Of a DNA stretch of 64,000 nt, positions 15,335 to 24,217 are shown in pieces. Position numbers and translations under genes: made by a program. The stretch is taken from the NCBI RefSeq assembly GCF_964253085.1, contig NZ_CAXUQH020000001.1, positions 3,720,001 to 3,784,000 of the forward strand. Reading direction: 5' to 3'. The stretch is from Paenibacillus_E sp964253085 (GTDB lineage Bacteria > Bacillota > Bacilli > Paenibacillales > NBRC-103111). The notes under the pieces are model-generated. The model saw only the letters and a list, made by a program, of their open reading frames with translations. It was not told where the DNA came from and did not search any database. Positions within the stretch are counted from its first letter, which is position 1. The number at the start of each line of letters is the position of its first letter.

Positions 15335-16456
15335 ATGGATAAGGAAGAAGAGAGCACGATACGTACGTGGTCGAATGATTCATATCGATATCCGAGAAGC
15401 TCAGCGACGAGACGTTACTTAGTTTCTGCGCTCGTAGGGATCATCATTGTATATTTGCTATTTTTTGTGCGGTTGCCCTTTTTTGTTTTTATGCCAGGGA
15501 CTGCAGAAGAAATCAAGCCCATGGTATCAATTTCCAAAAGCACAGGCCTAGAAAAAGGGAAGCTCATGCTAACTACCGTGCGCGTAGCTGATGCCAATGT
15601 GGTGAACTACTTGGTAGGACTCGTTCATCCGTATGAAGAAATTCAGCCGAAAAAGGCTGTTCTCAAGCAAGGAGAGTCCGAGCAAGAGTATTCACAGCGT
15701 CAGGAATACGTCATGCTAACTTCACAAGCCAGCGCGATCCAAGCAGCTTATACGGAGGCCAAGGTCCCTTTTCATATTGATCATGAGGGTGTGATGGTCC
15801 TTCAAACGGTTCCAGGTTTATCAGGTGAGAAGGTGCTTAAACCGGGTGATGTGCTTTTGAAGGCCGGAGACAAAGAGGTGAAAGTAGCGCAGGATCTACT
15901 AGACTCTCTCGCTGGCAAAAAAGCAGGAGACACCATCTCCATTACGTATGCTAGGAAGAAAACAGAAATGCAGACGACGCTGACGTTGGGTGCGCTGCCA
16001 CTTCAAGAGGGAGAAACGGTGCCGCGAGCAGGGATTGGTGTCGTTCCAGCGGGAATGCAATCGGTAAAAGCCGATTTGGAAGATCAGCAGGTGTCAATTA
16101 AAGCCGGTGATATTGGAGGTCCTTCAGCTGGCCTCATGTTTTCTTTGGAGATATTCAATCAGCTTGTACCTGAGGATATTACGAAGGGGTATCGTATTGC
16201 AGGAACGGGAACAATTGAAGCAGATGGCACCGTAGGGCCGATTGGCGGTATTCAACACAAGATTATTGCCGCGGATCGGGAAAAGGCGGAAATTTTCTTT
16301 GCACCCAAAAATATGACCTACAAAGACGGGACCAAGATCGAGAATTATTCGGATGCGGTCAAAAGGGCGAAGCAAATCAAGACCAAGATGAAAATTGTCG
16401 AAATCGGCACGATGGAAGATGCCTTGAAATATCTAGCAGCATTGCCTCCGAAATAA
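15335..16456 (+). CDS. ylbL: Membrane PDZ-Lon-type serine protease (YlbL/SepM family)
   Basis: A 373-residue protease with one N-terminal membrane span (about 28-50), a PDZ domain (about 145-225, GVMVLQTVPGLSGEKVLKPGDVLLKAGDKEV), and a Lon-like S16 domain. The catalytic Ser is in GDIGGPSAG (near 263), and the Lys of GGIQHK (near 309) is the expected partner. The active domain faces outside the cell, where relatives cut small exported or membrane substrates. A GGAAAGGGG site precedes the start. Divergent from ylbJ. Confidence 0.9.
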   Translation: MDKEEESTIRTWSNDSYRYPRSSATRRYLVSALVGIIIVYLLFFVRLPFFVFMPGTAEEIKPMVSISKSTGLEKGKLMLTTVRVADANVVNYLVGLVHPYEEIQPKKAVLKQGESEQEYSQRQEYVMLTSQASAIQAAYTEAKVPFHIDHEGVMVLQTVPGLSGEKVLKPGDVLLKAGDKEVKVAQDLLDSLAGKKAGDTISITYARKKTEMQTTLTLGALPLQEGETVPRAGIGVVPAGMQSVKADLEDQQVSIKAGDIGGPSAGLMFSLEIFNQLVPEDITKGYRIAGTGTIEADGTVGPIGGIQHKIIAADREKAEIFFAPKNMTYKDGTKIENYSDAVKRAKQIKTKMKIVEIGTMEDALKYLAALPPK

Positions 16457-16487
16457 GTCATATCAAGCCCAAATAATATTATTTAAA

Positions 16488-16517
16488 TTGACAAAAGGTA
16501 TGCATAATGGATATAAT
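16488..16517 (+). promoter_or_regulatory. SigA promoter for the yceD-like gene and rpmF
   Basis: Perfect TTGACA (16488-16493), an 18-base spacer and perfect TATAAT (16512-16517), 27 bases before the start of the next gene. Confidence 0.85.
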
Positions 16518-16543
16518 AATCTTTGTTTGTTTGGGGTGATATC

Positions 16544-17053
16544 ATGCAAATTCGTTTTAGAGAGCTATCTCTGCAAGGACAATCGGTACCTATGAGCGAA
16601 GTTATGAATTTGACAGAACCTTTCGAGGGTCGTCAAGACATTCTTAATCATGGACCTGTTCATGCGAATCTTCATGCAAAGTATGAAGAAGGATTAGTTA
16701 AAGTTAACGGTACGTTAACGCTAGACTTGGAGTTAAGCTGTTCCCGTTGCTTAACGCACACGAACCAAACAATTAAACTTCCTTTCAAGGAAGTTTTCAT
16801 GCAAAAGCCGGAAGAAGAAGATCCAGAGCTAGACGAGGACATTCATCTGGTGGTTGGGGATAAAGTAGATTTGGAGCCTTACGTTATAGAGAATGTAGTG
16901 GTTGGTTTACCGTACATACCACTTTGTGACGAAGCGTGCAAAGGTCTCTGCCCCGTGTGCGGAGAAAATCGCAATGATCGTGATTGCGGCTGTAAGCAGG
17001 ACAAGATTGATCCTAGACTTGCAGGTCTCGCGGACTTTTTTAACAAAGAATAA
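16544..17053 (+). CDS. YceD/DUF177 family protein
   Basis: About 169 residues of the DUF177/YceD family, almost always encoded just before rpmF. Relatives have been linked to 23S rRNA processing or accumulation, though the biochemical role in Bacillota is open. A central CSRCL and a C-terminal cysteine set (CDEACKGLCPVCGENRNDRDC) suggest zinc binding. The ATG at 16544 follows GGGGTGA at good distance; an earlier in-frame ATG at 16523 overlaps the promoter region. Only 37 bases separate it from rpmF. Confidence 0.88.
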   Translation: MQIRFRELSLQGQSVPMSEVMNLTEPFEGRQDILNHGPVHANLHAKYEEGLVKVNGTLTLDLELSCSRCLTHTNQTIKLPFKEVFMQKPEEEDPELDEDIHLVVGDKVDLEPYVIENVVVGLPYIPLCDEACKGLCPVCGENRNDRDCGCKQDKIDPRLAGLADFFNKE

Positions 17054-17090
17054 GGCAACGCCGAAATTCGTATAAGGAGGTGTTTTGAAG

Positions 17091-17264
17091 ATGGCAGTAC
17101 CTCAAAGAAGAACGTCCAAAACTCGTCGTGACAAGCGCCGTACTCACTTTAAATTGGAAGTTCCAGGCATGGTGAAATGTGAACAATGTGCAGAACTGAA
17201 GCTAGCACACCACGTGTGCAAGTCTTGCGGAACTTACAAAAGCAGAGAGATCGTAAAAGCATAA
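17091..17264 (+). CDS. rpmF: 50S ribosomal protein L32
   Basis: A 57-residue ribosomal protein beginning MAVPQRRTSKTRRDKRRTH, followed by a zinc ribbon with CEQC (Cys30, Cys33) and CKSC (Cys43, Cys46). This is the zinc-binding form of L32. AAGGAGGTG precedes the ATG. A strong terminator follows ten bases after the stop. Confidence 0.97.
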   Translation: MAVPQRRTSKTRRDKRRTHFKLEVPGMVKCEQCAELKLAHHVCKSCGTYKSREIVKA

Positions 17265-17273
17265 GATTGGACA

Positions 17274-17308
17274 TAGTACTTCATCCTAGGTGAGGTGCTA
17301 TTTTTTTT
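17274..17308 (+). terminator. rpmF terminator
   Basis: TAGTACTTCAT (17274-17284) pairs, with G-U pairs, with GTGAGGTGCTA (17290-17300), followed by eight T. Confidence 0.85.
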
Positions 17309-17333
17309 GCTTTCTTTTTGGTTGTAAATTTAA

Positions 17334-17361
17334 TATACTACAGTTTAGTATCTGGTAATAA
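17334..17361 (+). promoter_or_regulatory. fapR-plsX-fab promoter with FapR operator
   Basis: TTAGTATCTGGTAATAA (17345-17361) matches the FapR operator consensus TTAGTACCTRGTACTAA at 15 of 17 positions. TATACT (17334-17339) is the likely -10, so the operator overlaps the transcription start. FapR should repress its own operon here until malonyl-CoA releases it. Confidence 0.88.
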
Positions 17362-17382
17362 GATGAGATCTCACGAGATAAG

Positions 17383-17997
17383 GTGGTGCTTACCATCGAA
17401 CGCCTTCCTAAACGACAAAGGCAGCAGCAGCTGTTGCAGGCCATTGAAGCGAACCCCTTTATGACGGATGAGGAATTGATGCGAACGTTTGGGGTTAGTA
17501 TCCAAACTGTCCGATTGGATCGATTAGAACTCGGTATTCCTGAATTGCGGGAACGTATGAAGCATATGGCCGTCAAAACGTATGATCCTGTACGTTCACT
17601 TCCAATTGATGAAGTTATTGGGGAAGTCATTGACTTACAGTTGGATCAGAGCGGTATTTCGATTTTTGAAATTAAAGAAGACCATATTTTTTCCAGAACC
17701 AAAATTGCCAGAGGACATCATATTTTCTCACAAGCCAACTCGTTGGCTGTTGCTGTCATCGACGATCCGATTGCTTTAACAGCTTCGGCTGATATCCGAT
17801 TTGTTCGCTCAGTAAAGCTAGGAGAGAAGTGTGTCGCCAAAGCCTATGTGCGGTCTGTTTCCAAAGGGAAAGCACGTGTAGAGGTGTTCACTTATGTGGG
17901 CGAAGAGACGGTGTTTCGAGGCAACTTTGTCATCTTTCATTCGAAGAAAGAGCAACATCTAGATAGGGAGGACAAGCTCCATGCGGATCGCGATTGA
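17383..17997 (+). CDS. fapR: FapR, malonyl-CoA-responsive repressor of lipid synthesis
   Basis: About 204 residues. The N-terminal DeoR-like helix-turn-helix (PFMTDEELMRTFGVSIQTVRLDRLELGIPELRERMK, about 28-65) binds DNA, and the C-terminal hotdog domain (about 80-190) binds malonyl-CoA, with the family's RGHHIFSQANSLAVAVID loop. It controls plsX and fab genes directly downstream. Start is GTG at 17383 or 17386; both are close to the weak AAGG site, so the exact start is uncertain. Its end overlaps plsX by 17 bases. Autoregulated by the operator at 17345-17361. Confidence 0.93.
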   Translation: MVLTIERLPKRQRQQQLLQAIEANPFMTDEELMRTFGVSIQTVRLDRLELGIPELRERMKHMAVKTYDPVRSLPIDEVIGEVIDLQLDQSGISIFEIKEDHIFSRTKIARGHHIFSQANSLAVAVIDDPIALTASADIRFVRSVKLGEKCVAKAYVRSVSKGKARVEVFTYVGEETVFRGNFVIFHSKKEQHLDREDKLHADRD

Positions 17998-18985
17998 TGC
18001 AATGGGCGGAGATCATGCGCCTAAGATCGTAGTTGAGGGTGCTCTCGCAGCGGCGAAAGAGTGGAAGGACGTACATATCATTCTAGTCGGTAACAGCGCG
18101 GCGATAGAAGCTCACCTCACAGAGAGGCCGGATAACCTAACGATTCGACATTCGGAAGAAGTCATTGAAGCCGAAGATGAGCCGGTTAAAGCGGTTCGTC
18201 GGAAAAAAGACGCTTCTATGGTTGTGGCAGGAAGACTAGTTCGGGAGAAAGAAGCAGAAGCTATGATTTCTGCGGGCAATACTGGAGCACTAATGACGAC
18301 TGGATTGCTTATTGTAGGAAGAATTCCTGGTATTGAACGTCCAGCATTAGCACCAATGATCCCGACGATGGACGGTCATGGTGTGCTTGCCTTGGATTTG
18401 GGAGCGAACATGGATGCAACCCCAGAGCAATTAATTCAATATGCGATTATGGGCAGCATTTATCGTTCCAAAGTGCATGGTGTTGATAAACCTCGCGTAG
18501 GATTGTTGAATGTAGGGACGGAATCGACCAAAGGGAATGAATTAACCAAAACAGCATATCCTTTATTGGAACAAGCTCCGATTTATTTTGTGGGTAATGT
18601 GGAGTCCTCGCAGGTGCTGCGCGCGCAATGTGACGTCATTGTTTGCGATGGATTTGCTGGAAATATTATGTTGAAAACATTGGAGGGCGCTGCGTCCGCC
18701 ATATTCTCAGCTTTAAAGCAGGAATTTACGAAATCCATATTCACCAAGCTTGCAGCAGCCGTTTTGAAACCAGGGTTGACGCAATTCCGTAAGAAGCTGG
18801 ATTATAATGAACATGGTGCAGCACCCTTTTTAGGCATTGATGGACTAGTCCTCAAAAGTCACGGTTCTTCCGACGCAAATGCCATTAAGAATGCCGTACG
18901 TCAAGCAAGAATCGCGTTACAAAATGATTTGGTTGGCACCATATCTGCCGAAATTAGCCGCGGGAAGCGAGATATAACAACATGA
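17981..18985 (+). CDS. plsX: Phosphate acyltransferase PlsX
   Basis: Makes acyl-phosphate from acyl-ACP for phospholipid synthesis, at the membrane surface. 334 residues, starting with the family's MRIAIDAMGGDHAPK, then SAGNTGALMTTGL (about 95-107), DLGANMDATPEQL, and VCDGFAGNIMLKTLEG. The ATG overlaps the end of fapR and is preceded by GGGAGG. The stop overlaps fabH by ATGA. Base composition is ordinary. Confidence 0.97.
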   Translation: MRIAIDAMGGDHAPKIVVEGALAAAKEWKDVHIILVGNSAAIEAHLTERPDNLTIRHSEEVIEAEDEPVKAVRRKKDASMVVAGRLVREKEAEAMISAGNTGALMTTGLLIVGRIPGIERPALAPMIPTMDGHGVLALDLGANMDATPEQLIQYAIMGSIYRSKVHGVDKPRVGLLNVGTESTKGNELTKTAYPLLEQAPIYFVGNVESSQVLRAQCDVIVCDGFAGNIMLKTLEGAASAIFSALKQEFTKSIFTKLAAAVLKPGLTQFRKKLDYNEHGAAPFLGIDGLVLKSHGSSDANAIKNAVRQARIALQNDLVGTISAEISRGKRDITT

Positions 18986-19968
18986 ACTTAATACCAGTTG
19001 GGGTACTCGGAACGGGTAAATATGTACCAGAACGCATTTTAACGAATCAAGAGCTAGAAACCATGGTGGAAACGAATGATGAGTGGATCGTATCTCGAAC
19101 AGGCATCCGTGAAAGAAGAATCGCAGCAGAAGGACAAGCTACGTCTGATCTCTGCTATGAAGCTTCCGTAGTAGCGCTGTCAAATGCAGGGATCACAGCA
19201 GATCAACTCGATTTGATCATCGTAGCAACGATTACACCGGATATGTCATTTCCATCAACAGCATGTATTCTTCAAGAGAAGCTGGGAGCGAAGAAAGCAG
19301 CGGCGTTCGATTTATCAGCAGCTTGTTCAGGTTTCGTCTATGGACTAGCGAATGCCGCTAATTTCATCGCAACTGGTACATATAAATACGCGCTTGTCAT
19401 TGGCGCAGATTGTTTGTCCAAAATTACCGATTACACGGACCGCAATACCTGCATTCTATTTGGAGATGGAGCGGGCGCAGTTGTTATTGGCGAAGTACCG
19501 GAAGAAAGAGGCTTCAAATCCTTCGAATTAGGCGCTGACGGTACCGGAGGTCCTCTTCTGAAAATTGAGGGGGGCGGTTCCCGAAATCCAGCTTCCCAGA
19601 ACTCTCTTGACCAACGTTTGCATTACATCTACATGGCGGGCGCTGAGGTTTTCAAATTTGCAGTTCGCATTATGGGAAATGCAGCGGATGAAGCTCTTCG
19701 CAAAGCGGGCTGGGAGAAAACAGATATTGATCTGCTTGTACCTCACCAAGCCAATATGCGAATTATTCAATCCTCGCTGAATCGTTTGGAATTGTCGGAA
19801 GACAAATGTATGATTAACTTGGACAAGTACGGTAATATGTCAGCTGCTTCCATTCCGGTTGCATTAGCAGAAGCTTCCGAACAAGGCAGACTAAACGAAG
19901 GTGATCGGCTTATCTTAGTTGGATTTGGCGGCGGACTCACTTGGGGTGCGACAGCTTTAGTTTGGTAG
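18982..19968 (+). CDS. fabH: 3-oxoacyl-ACP synthase III
   Basis: Condenses acyl-CoA primers with malonyl-ACP to start fatty acid synthesis; in Gram-positives it selects branched primers. 328 residues. The catalytic Cys is in LSAACSGF (near 114), the His in LVPHQANMRI (about 257) and the Asn in YGNMSAASIP (about 287), a full KAS III triad. Start overlaps the plsX stop. Bacillus subtilis keeps its fabH genes elsewhere; placement inside the fapR-plsX operon is common in Paenibacillus-like genomes (family knowledge). Confidence 0.96.
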   Translation: MNLIPVGVLGTGKYVPERILTNQELETMVETNDEWIVSRTGIRERRIAAEGQATSDLCYEASVVALSNAGITADQLDLIIVATITPDMSFPSTACILQEKLGAKKAAAFDLSAACSGFVYGLANAANFIATGTYKYALVIGADCLSKITDYTDRNTCILFGDGAGAVVIGEVPEERGFKSFELGADGTGGPLLKIEGGGSRNPASQNSLDQRLHYIYMAGAEVFKFAVRIMGNAADEALRKAGWEKTDIDLLVPHQANMRIIQSSLNRLELSEDKCMINLDKYGNMSAASIPVALAEASEQGRLNEGDRLILVGFGGGLTWGATALVW

Positions 19969-20036
19969 TTAGTTTGATGAACTTATGTATGTGTAAAAAT
20001 GACTGAATATATCGTGGAAGGGGATCCTTTTCTCGT

Positions 20037-20987
20037 ATGGGTAAAATAGCATTTGTATTTCCGGGCCAAGGCTCTCAATCCGTTGGTATGGGACAAGACC
20101 TGTACAACGCGTTGCCAGCTGCCAAGGACTATTTCGACCGCGCGAATGAAGCGCTAGGTTTTTCCTTGTCAGATCTGATCTTCCAAGGTCCAGAGGACCA
20201 ACTGAAGATCACATACCACACACAGCCGGCGCTGCTAACGACAAGCATCGCTTGTCTGGAGGCGTTCAAGGCTGCTGGCATCACTCCCGACTATGTCGCA
20301 GGACATAGTCTGGGTGAGTACAGCGCGCTCGTCGCAGCCGGCGTGCTCGCGTTCGAAGACGCGGTCCGCACCGTGCGCGCACGCGGCGAGTTCATGGAAC
20401 AGGCCGTCCCAGGCGGCCTGGGTGCCATGGCAGCCGTGCTGGGAGCCGAGCGCGGAGCGCTGGCGGAGCTTTGCACGGCAATTACAAGCGGCGGCTCCGT
20501 CGTGGAGCTCGCCAATGTGAACTGCCCGGGACAGATTGTCGTCTCGGGCAGTAAGGAAGGCGTTGCAGCGGTTGTCGAACGCTGCAAGGAAGCTGGCGCG
20601 AAGCGTGCCATCCCGCTTGAAGTGAGCGGGCCGTTTCACTCTTCCCTCATGAAACCAGCCTCGGAGCGCCTCGCTGAGGTGCTTGCGTCCATCAAAATGA
20701 GCGATGCTGCTGTACCCGTTGTAGCCAACGTAACGGCTCGTCCTGTGACTCAGCCGAGTGATATTCGCGGCTTGCTGGTGGAGCAGGTGTATTCCCCTGT
20801 CCTTTGGGAAGACACGATCACGTACCTGATCAGCCAAGGCGTAGATACATTCATCGAGCTGGGCTCGGGAACCGTGCTTGCCGGTCTGATCAAAAAAGTC
20901 GACAAAACGGTGAAAACCGTGTCGATTGGCAGCCTTGAGGCGCTGGACAAGTACACGCAGGAGGTGCACAATCATGTTAACGGGTAA
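20037..20987 (+). CDS. fabD: Malonyl-CoA:ACP transacylase
   Basis: Transfers malonyl from CoA to acyl carrier protein. 316 residues with VFPGQGSQSVGMG at the start, the active-site GHSLGEYSA (Ser near 90), and the conserved PFHSSLM with the catalytic His near 200. AAGGGG lies about 14 bases before the ATG. From about 20270 to 20990 it is clearly more GC-rich than its neighbours (42 of 60 G+C in 20341-20400 against 27 of 60 in fabF at 22141-22200), although the protein looks intact. The end overlaps fabG by 14 bases. Confidence 0.95.
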   Translation: MGKIAFVFPGQGSQSVGMGQDLYNALPAAKDYFDRANEALGFSLSDLIFQGPEDQLKITYHTQPALLTTSIACLEAFKAAGITPDYVAGHSLGEYSALVAAGVLAFEDAVRTVRARGEFMEQAVPGGLGAMAAVLGAERGALAELCTAITSGGSVVELANVNCPGQIVVSGSKEGVAAVVERCKEAGAKRAIPLEVSGPFHSSLMKPASERLAEVLASIKMSDAAVPVVANVTARPVTQPSDIRGLLVEQVYSPVLWEDTITYLISQGVDTFIELGSGTVLAGLIKKVDKTVKTVSIGSLEALDKYTQEVHNHVNG

Positions 20988-21714
20988 AGTGGCGCTAGTC
21001 ACAGGAGCTTCACGTGGCATTGGCCGTGCGATTGCTTTGCATTTGGCCGAGCATGGGGCCGATGTTGTGGTCAACTACGCAGGTAGTGAAGCTGCTGCTG
21101 GTGAGGTTGTAGCTGCGATTGAAGCGATGGGCCGCAAAGCGATTAAATTGCGTGCAGACGTAAGCAGCTATCAGGAATCTGACGACCTTGTGAAGCAAAC
21201 GCTAGAAGTTTTTGGCAAAATTGATATTCTCGTGAATAATGCGGGCATAACAAGAGACAATTTAATCATGCGAATGAAAGAAGAAGAATTCGATCAAGTG
21301 ATCGCGACGAATCTCAAAGGCGTGTTCAACTGTGTCAAAGCCGTTACACGTCCGATGATGAAGCAGCGCTTCGGTCGAATTATCAATATATCTTCTGTAG
21401 TTGGTGTGCTCGGTAACCCGGGTCAGGCCAACTATGTAGCAGCAAAAGCAGGTGTAATCGGCCTTACGAAGGCTACAGCGAGAGAGCTTTCCTCGCGTGG
21501 CATTACCGTGAACGCGGTTGCGCCAGGCTTTATTGAAACCGATATGACAGACAAATTGTCTGCTGAGATGCGTGAACACATGCTGAAGCAAATCCCGCTG
21601 GAACGCCTTGGGCAGCCAGAGGAAATTGCAAAGGTAGTTCGCTTCTTAGCATCTGACGATGCCTCTTACATGACAGGGCAAACTCTCCATGTAGACGGCG
21701 GAATGTACATGTAA
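20974..21714 (+). CDS. fabG: 3-oxoacyl-ACP reductase
   Basis: NADPH-dependent reduction of 3-oxoacyl-ACP. 246 residues of the short-chain dehydrogenase family: TGASRGIGRAIA (cofactor loop, about 10-21), NNAGITRDNL, the catalytic Ser in INISSVVG, and YVAAKAG with Tyr and Lys near 153-157. AGGAGGTG lies eight bases before the ATG at 20974, inside the end of fabD, so translation is probably coupled. Ends with the usual DGGMYM. Confidence 0.96.
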   Translation: MLTGKVALVTGASRGIGRAIALHLAEHGADVVVNYAGSEAAAGEVVAAIEAMGRKAIKLRADVSSYQESDDLVKQTLEVFGKIDILVNNAGITRDNLIMRMKEEEFDQVIATNLKGVFNCVKAVTRPMMKQRFGRIINISSVVGVLGNPGQANYVAAKAGVIGLTKATARELSSRGITVNAVAPGFIETDMTDKLSAEMREHMLKQIPLERLGQPEEIAKVVRFLASDDASYMTGQTLHVDGGMYM

Positions 21715-21799
21715 GTTTCTGGAAAATGAGAATCTCAAAATTGTCTACTGGCAATCTGTCAAAGATTCTCGTATAATACCAAATGAGGAGGTGAACCGG

Positions 21800-22033
21800 A
21801 TGTCCGACGTATTGGATCGTGTTAAACGAATTGTAGTCGATCGTCTAGGGGTTGATGAAGCTGAAGTCACCCTCGAAGCATCTTTCAAAGAAGACCTAGG
21901 TGCTGATTCTCTCGATGTAGTTGAATTAGTAATGGAATTAGAAGATGAGTTCGATTTAGAAATTTCAGATGAAGATGCTGAGAAGATTACGACAGTAGGA
22001 GAAGTTACGAATTACATAAAATCTCATACGTAA
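21800..22033 (+). CDS. acpP: Acyl carrier protein
   Basis: A 77-residue carrier that holds growing acyl chains on a phosphopantetheine arm. The attachment Ser is Ser37 in GADSLDVVELVMELEDEF. Strongly acidic, as expected. GAGGAGGTGA precedes the ATG at 21800. A TATAAT (21773-21778) with a weak TGGCAA -35 lies upstream, so acpP may have its own promoter besides the fapR operon one. A hairpin follows the stop. Confidence 0.97.
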   Translation: MSDVLDRVKRIVVDRLGVDEAEVTLEASFKEDLGADSLDVVELVMELEDEFDLEISDEDAEKITTVGEVTNYIKSHT

Positions 22034-22043
22034 TAGTCTACAG

Positions 22044-22076
22044 AGTCCCGTTTCTAATAAAGACGGGACTTCTCTC
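22044..22076 (+). terminator. Hairpin after acpP
   Basis: AGTCCCGT (22044-22051) pairs perfectly with ACGGGACT (22063-22070). The following tract is T/C mixed (TCTCTCC), so it may be a leaky terminator. Confidence 0.6.
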
Positions 22077-22125
22077 CATTCTCAATAATAAAAAAATATG
22101 AATGACTACATAGAAGGTGGTACAA

Positions 22126-23361
22126 ATGAACAGAGTTGTAATTACAGGGATGGGCGTAGTTACTGCCCTTGGTCAAGATTTAGAAACATTCTGGGGAAAC
22201 CTGTCTTCAGGTAAATCAGGCGTTGGTATGATTGAGAACTTTGATGTAAGCGAATACCCAACACGGATTGCGGCCGAAATCAAAGATTTTAATATTGAGA
22301 ACTATGTGGATCGCAAAGAATCTCGCCGGATGGACCGTTTCGTTCAATTCGCAGTTGCTGGTGCTTTAAATGCACTTAAGGACGCGAACTTGAATGTGAA
22401 TGAAGATACTGATCCGGAGCGCGTAGGCGTTTCAGTTGGATCAGGCATAGGCGGTTTGAATACATGGGAAGAGCAGCATCGGATTTTGTTAGAAAAGGGT
22501 CCTAAACGTGTTTCTCCTTTCTTTATTCCGATGATGATTGCGAACATGGCATCTGGCCATGTATCCATGGTCACAGGTGCGAAAGGGCCGAACTCCACAG
22601 CTGTAACAGCTTGTGCAACAGGGACGCACTCCATTGGTGACTCTTTCAAAATGATTCAACGTGGTGACGCAGACGTGATGATTTGCGGTGGTGCTGAAGC
22701 GACGATTACGCCGATTGGTGTAGCAGGTTTCTGCGCACTGCGTGCGATGTCAACTCGCAATGAAGAGCCGCATTTGGCAAGTCGTCCGTTTGATACAGGT
22801 CGCGATGGCTTTGTTATGGGTGAAGGTGCTGGTGTACTCATTCTGGAGTCACTTGAGCATGCTCAGAAGCGTGGCGCACGCATCTACGCAGAAGTTATCG
22901 GCTACGGCATGAGCGGCGACGCTTATCACATGACAGATCCAGACCCAGATGGCGCTGCGCGTTGTATGGTGAAAGCGATCAAGGACGCAGGAATTACGCC
23001 TGACGCCATTTCTTACATTAATGCTCACGGCACATCGACGCCTGTAGGTGATAAATCAGAAACCATTGCCATTAAGAAAGCGCTAGGCGAGCATGCCTAC
23101 AAGGTTGCTGTTAGCTCGACGAAATCCATGACAGGTCATTTACTTGGCGCTGCCGGCGGTGTGGAAGCTGTCATTTGTGGATTAACAATTGCCAATAGCC
23201 TTATTGCCCCGACAATCAATTTGGACAATCAAGATCCTGAGTGTGATTTGGATTATGTGCCAAACAAAGCGCGTGAAGCGAACGTAAGTATTGCGATGTC
23301 GAACTCCTTCGGTTTCGGTGGTCACAATGCAACGATCATCATGAAAAAATTTCAAGCATAA
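22126..23361 (+). CDS. fabF: 3-oxoacyl-ACP synthase II
   Basis: Elongating condensing enzyme of fatty acid synthesis. 411 residues with VVITGMGVVTALG at the start, the active Cys in TACATGTHSIGD (near 163), and histidines in NAHGTSTPVGD and KSMTGHLLGAAG (about 303 and 340), the complete KAS I/II triad. The ATG at 22126 follows AGAAGGTGG. It lies after the acpP hairpin and before rnc with 45 bases between. Confidence 0.96.
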   Translation: MNRVVITGMGVVTALGQDLETFWGNLSSGKSGVGMIENFDVSEYPTRIAAEIKDFNIENYVDRKESRRMDRFVQFAVAGALNALKDANLNVNEDTDPERVGVSVGSGIGGLNTWEEQHRILLEKGPKRVSPFFIPMMIANMASGHVSMVTGAKGPNSTAVTACATGTHSIGDSFKMIQRGDADVMICGGAEATITPIGVAGFCALRAMSTRNEEPHLASRPFDTGRDGFVMGEGAGVLILESLEHAQKRGARIYAEVIGYGMSGDAYHMTDPDPDGAARCMVKAIKDAGITPDAISYINAHGTSTPVGDKSETIAIKKALGEHAYKVAVSSTKSMTGHLLGAAGGVEAVICGLTIANSLIAPTINLDNQDPECDLDYVPNKAREANVSIAMSNSFGFGGHNATIIMKKFQA

Positions 23362-23406
23362 TTACCATGCCTGCGACGAAAGATAACGGAATATCATTTT
23401 CTCCGG

Positions 23407-24123
23407 GTGGTGAAGTACGACGTGAACCGTGAAATTAAGGATTTACAGAATCAGTTAGGTGTTTCGTTTCGCAAAATGGAGCTGCTGAAGCAAGCATTCA
23501 CACACTCTTCCTATGTGAATGAACACCGTATTGCTGGACATAAAGATAACGAACGGCTTGAGTTTCTTGGAGATGCCGTACTTGAATTAACAGTTTCGGA
23601 ATTTTTATATGAATCTTATCCTGGGCGTTCAGAAGGTGAATTAACGAAGCTGAGGGCATCTATTGTCTGCGAGCCGTCGCTCGTGACATTTGCCGAAGAT
23701 TTGGATTTTGGTTCCTTTGTCTTACTAGGCAAAGGGGAAGAGTTGACGGGAGGACGCTCTCGGCCAGCACTGTTGGCAGATGTGTTCGAATCCTTTGTTG
23801 GCGCTTTATATCTAGACCAAGGATTGGATACGGTAAAAACGTTTCTTCAGAAGCATGTGTTTGCCAAAATTTCCAGTGAGGGCAAGTTGCTTGTGATTGA
23901 CTACAAGACGCAATTGCAAGAGCATACCCAACATCATAATATGGGTTCCTTGGAATACCGGATTGTGAATGAACGTGGGCCTGCACATGAGCGAGAGTTC
24001 GTTGCAGAAGTGCACATGGATGGCGAGCTTCTGGGAACCGGTGCAGGTCGTTCTAAGAAAGAGGCGGAACAGCAGGCTGCTGCTGGTGCACTGTCCAAAT
24101 TAAACGTAACCGTACTACGATAG
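23407..24123 (+). CDS. rnc: Ribonuclease III
   Basis: Cuts double-stranded RNA in rRNA and mRNA processing. Up to 238 residues: the nuclease domain contains NERLEFLGDAVLEL (about 42-55) with the metal-binding acidic residues and a second site DVFESFVGALYLDQG; the C-terminal double-stranded RNA-binding domain follows from about residue 160 (DYKTQLQEHTQ, GRSKKEAEQQAA). The start may be GTG 23407, or GTG 23422, which is better spaced from GGTGGTGA. A terminator follows, separating it from smc. Confidence 0.95.
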   Translation: MVKYDVNREIKDLQNQLGVSFRKMELLKQAFTHSSYVNEHRIAGHKDNERLEFLGDAVLELTVSEFLYESYPGRSEGELTKLRASIVCEPSLVTFAEDLDFGSFVLLGKGEELTGGRSRPALLADVFESFVGALYLDQGLDTVKTFLQKHVFAKISSEGKLLVIDYKTQLQEHTQHHNMGSLEYRIVNERGPAHEREFVAEVHMDGELLGTGAGRSKKEAEQQAAAGALSKLNVTVLR

Positions 24124-24139
24124 TGGAAAAACCAGAAGA

Positions 24140-24168
24140 GGCGGCAGCTGCTGCCTTTTTTGTTTTTT
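24140..24168 (+). terminator. rnc terminator
   Basis: GGCGGCAG (24140-24147) with CTGCTGCC (24148-24155) forms a self-complementary stem followed by TTTTTTGTTTTTTT. Confidence 0.8.
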
Positions 24169-24217
24169 TCTCTTATTTTGATAGACGATATGTTACAATA
24201 CTTTTTGAGGTGAGACC

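Noticed and set aside
20235..21074. Long open frame of 279 codons antisense to fabD and fabG
   Set aside because: It exists because the GC-rich sense strand lacks stop trinucleotides on the other strand. No ribosome site, and fabD is clearly the real gene.
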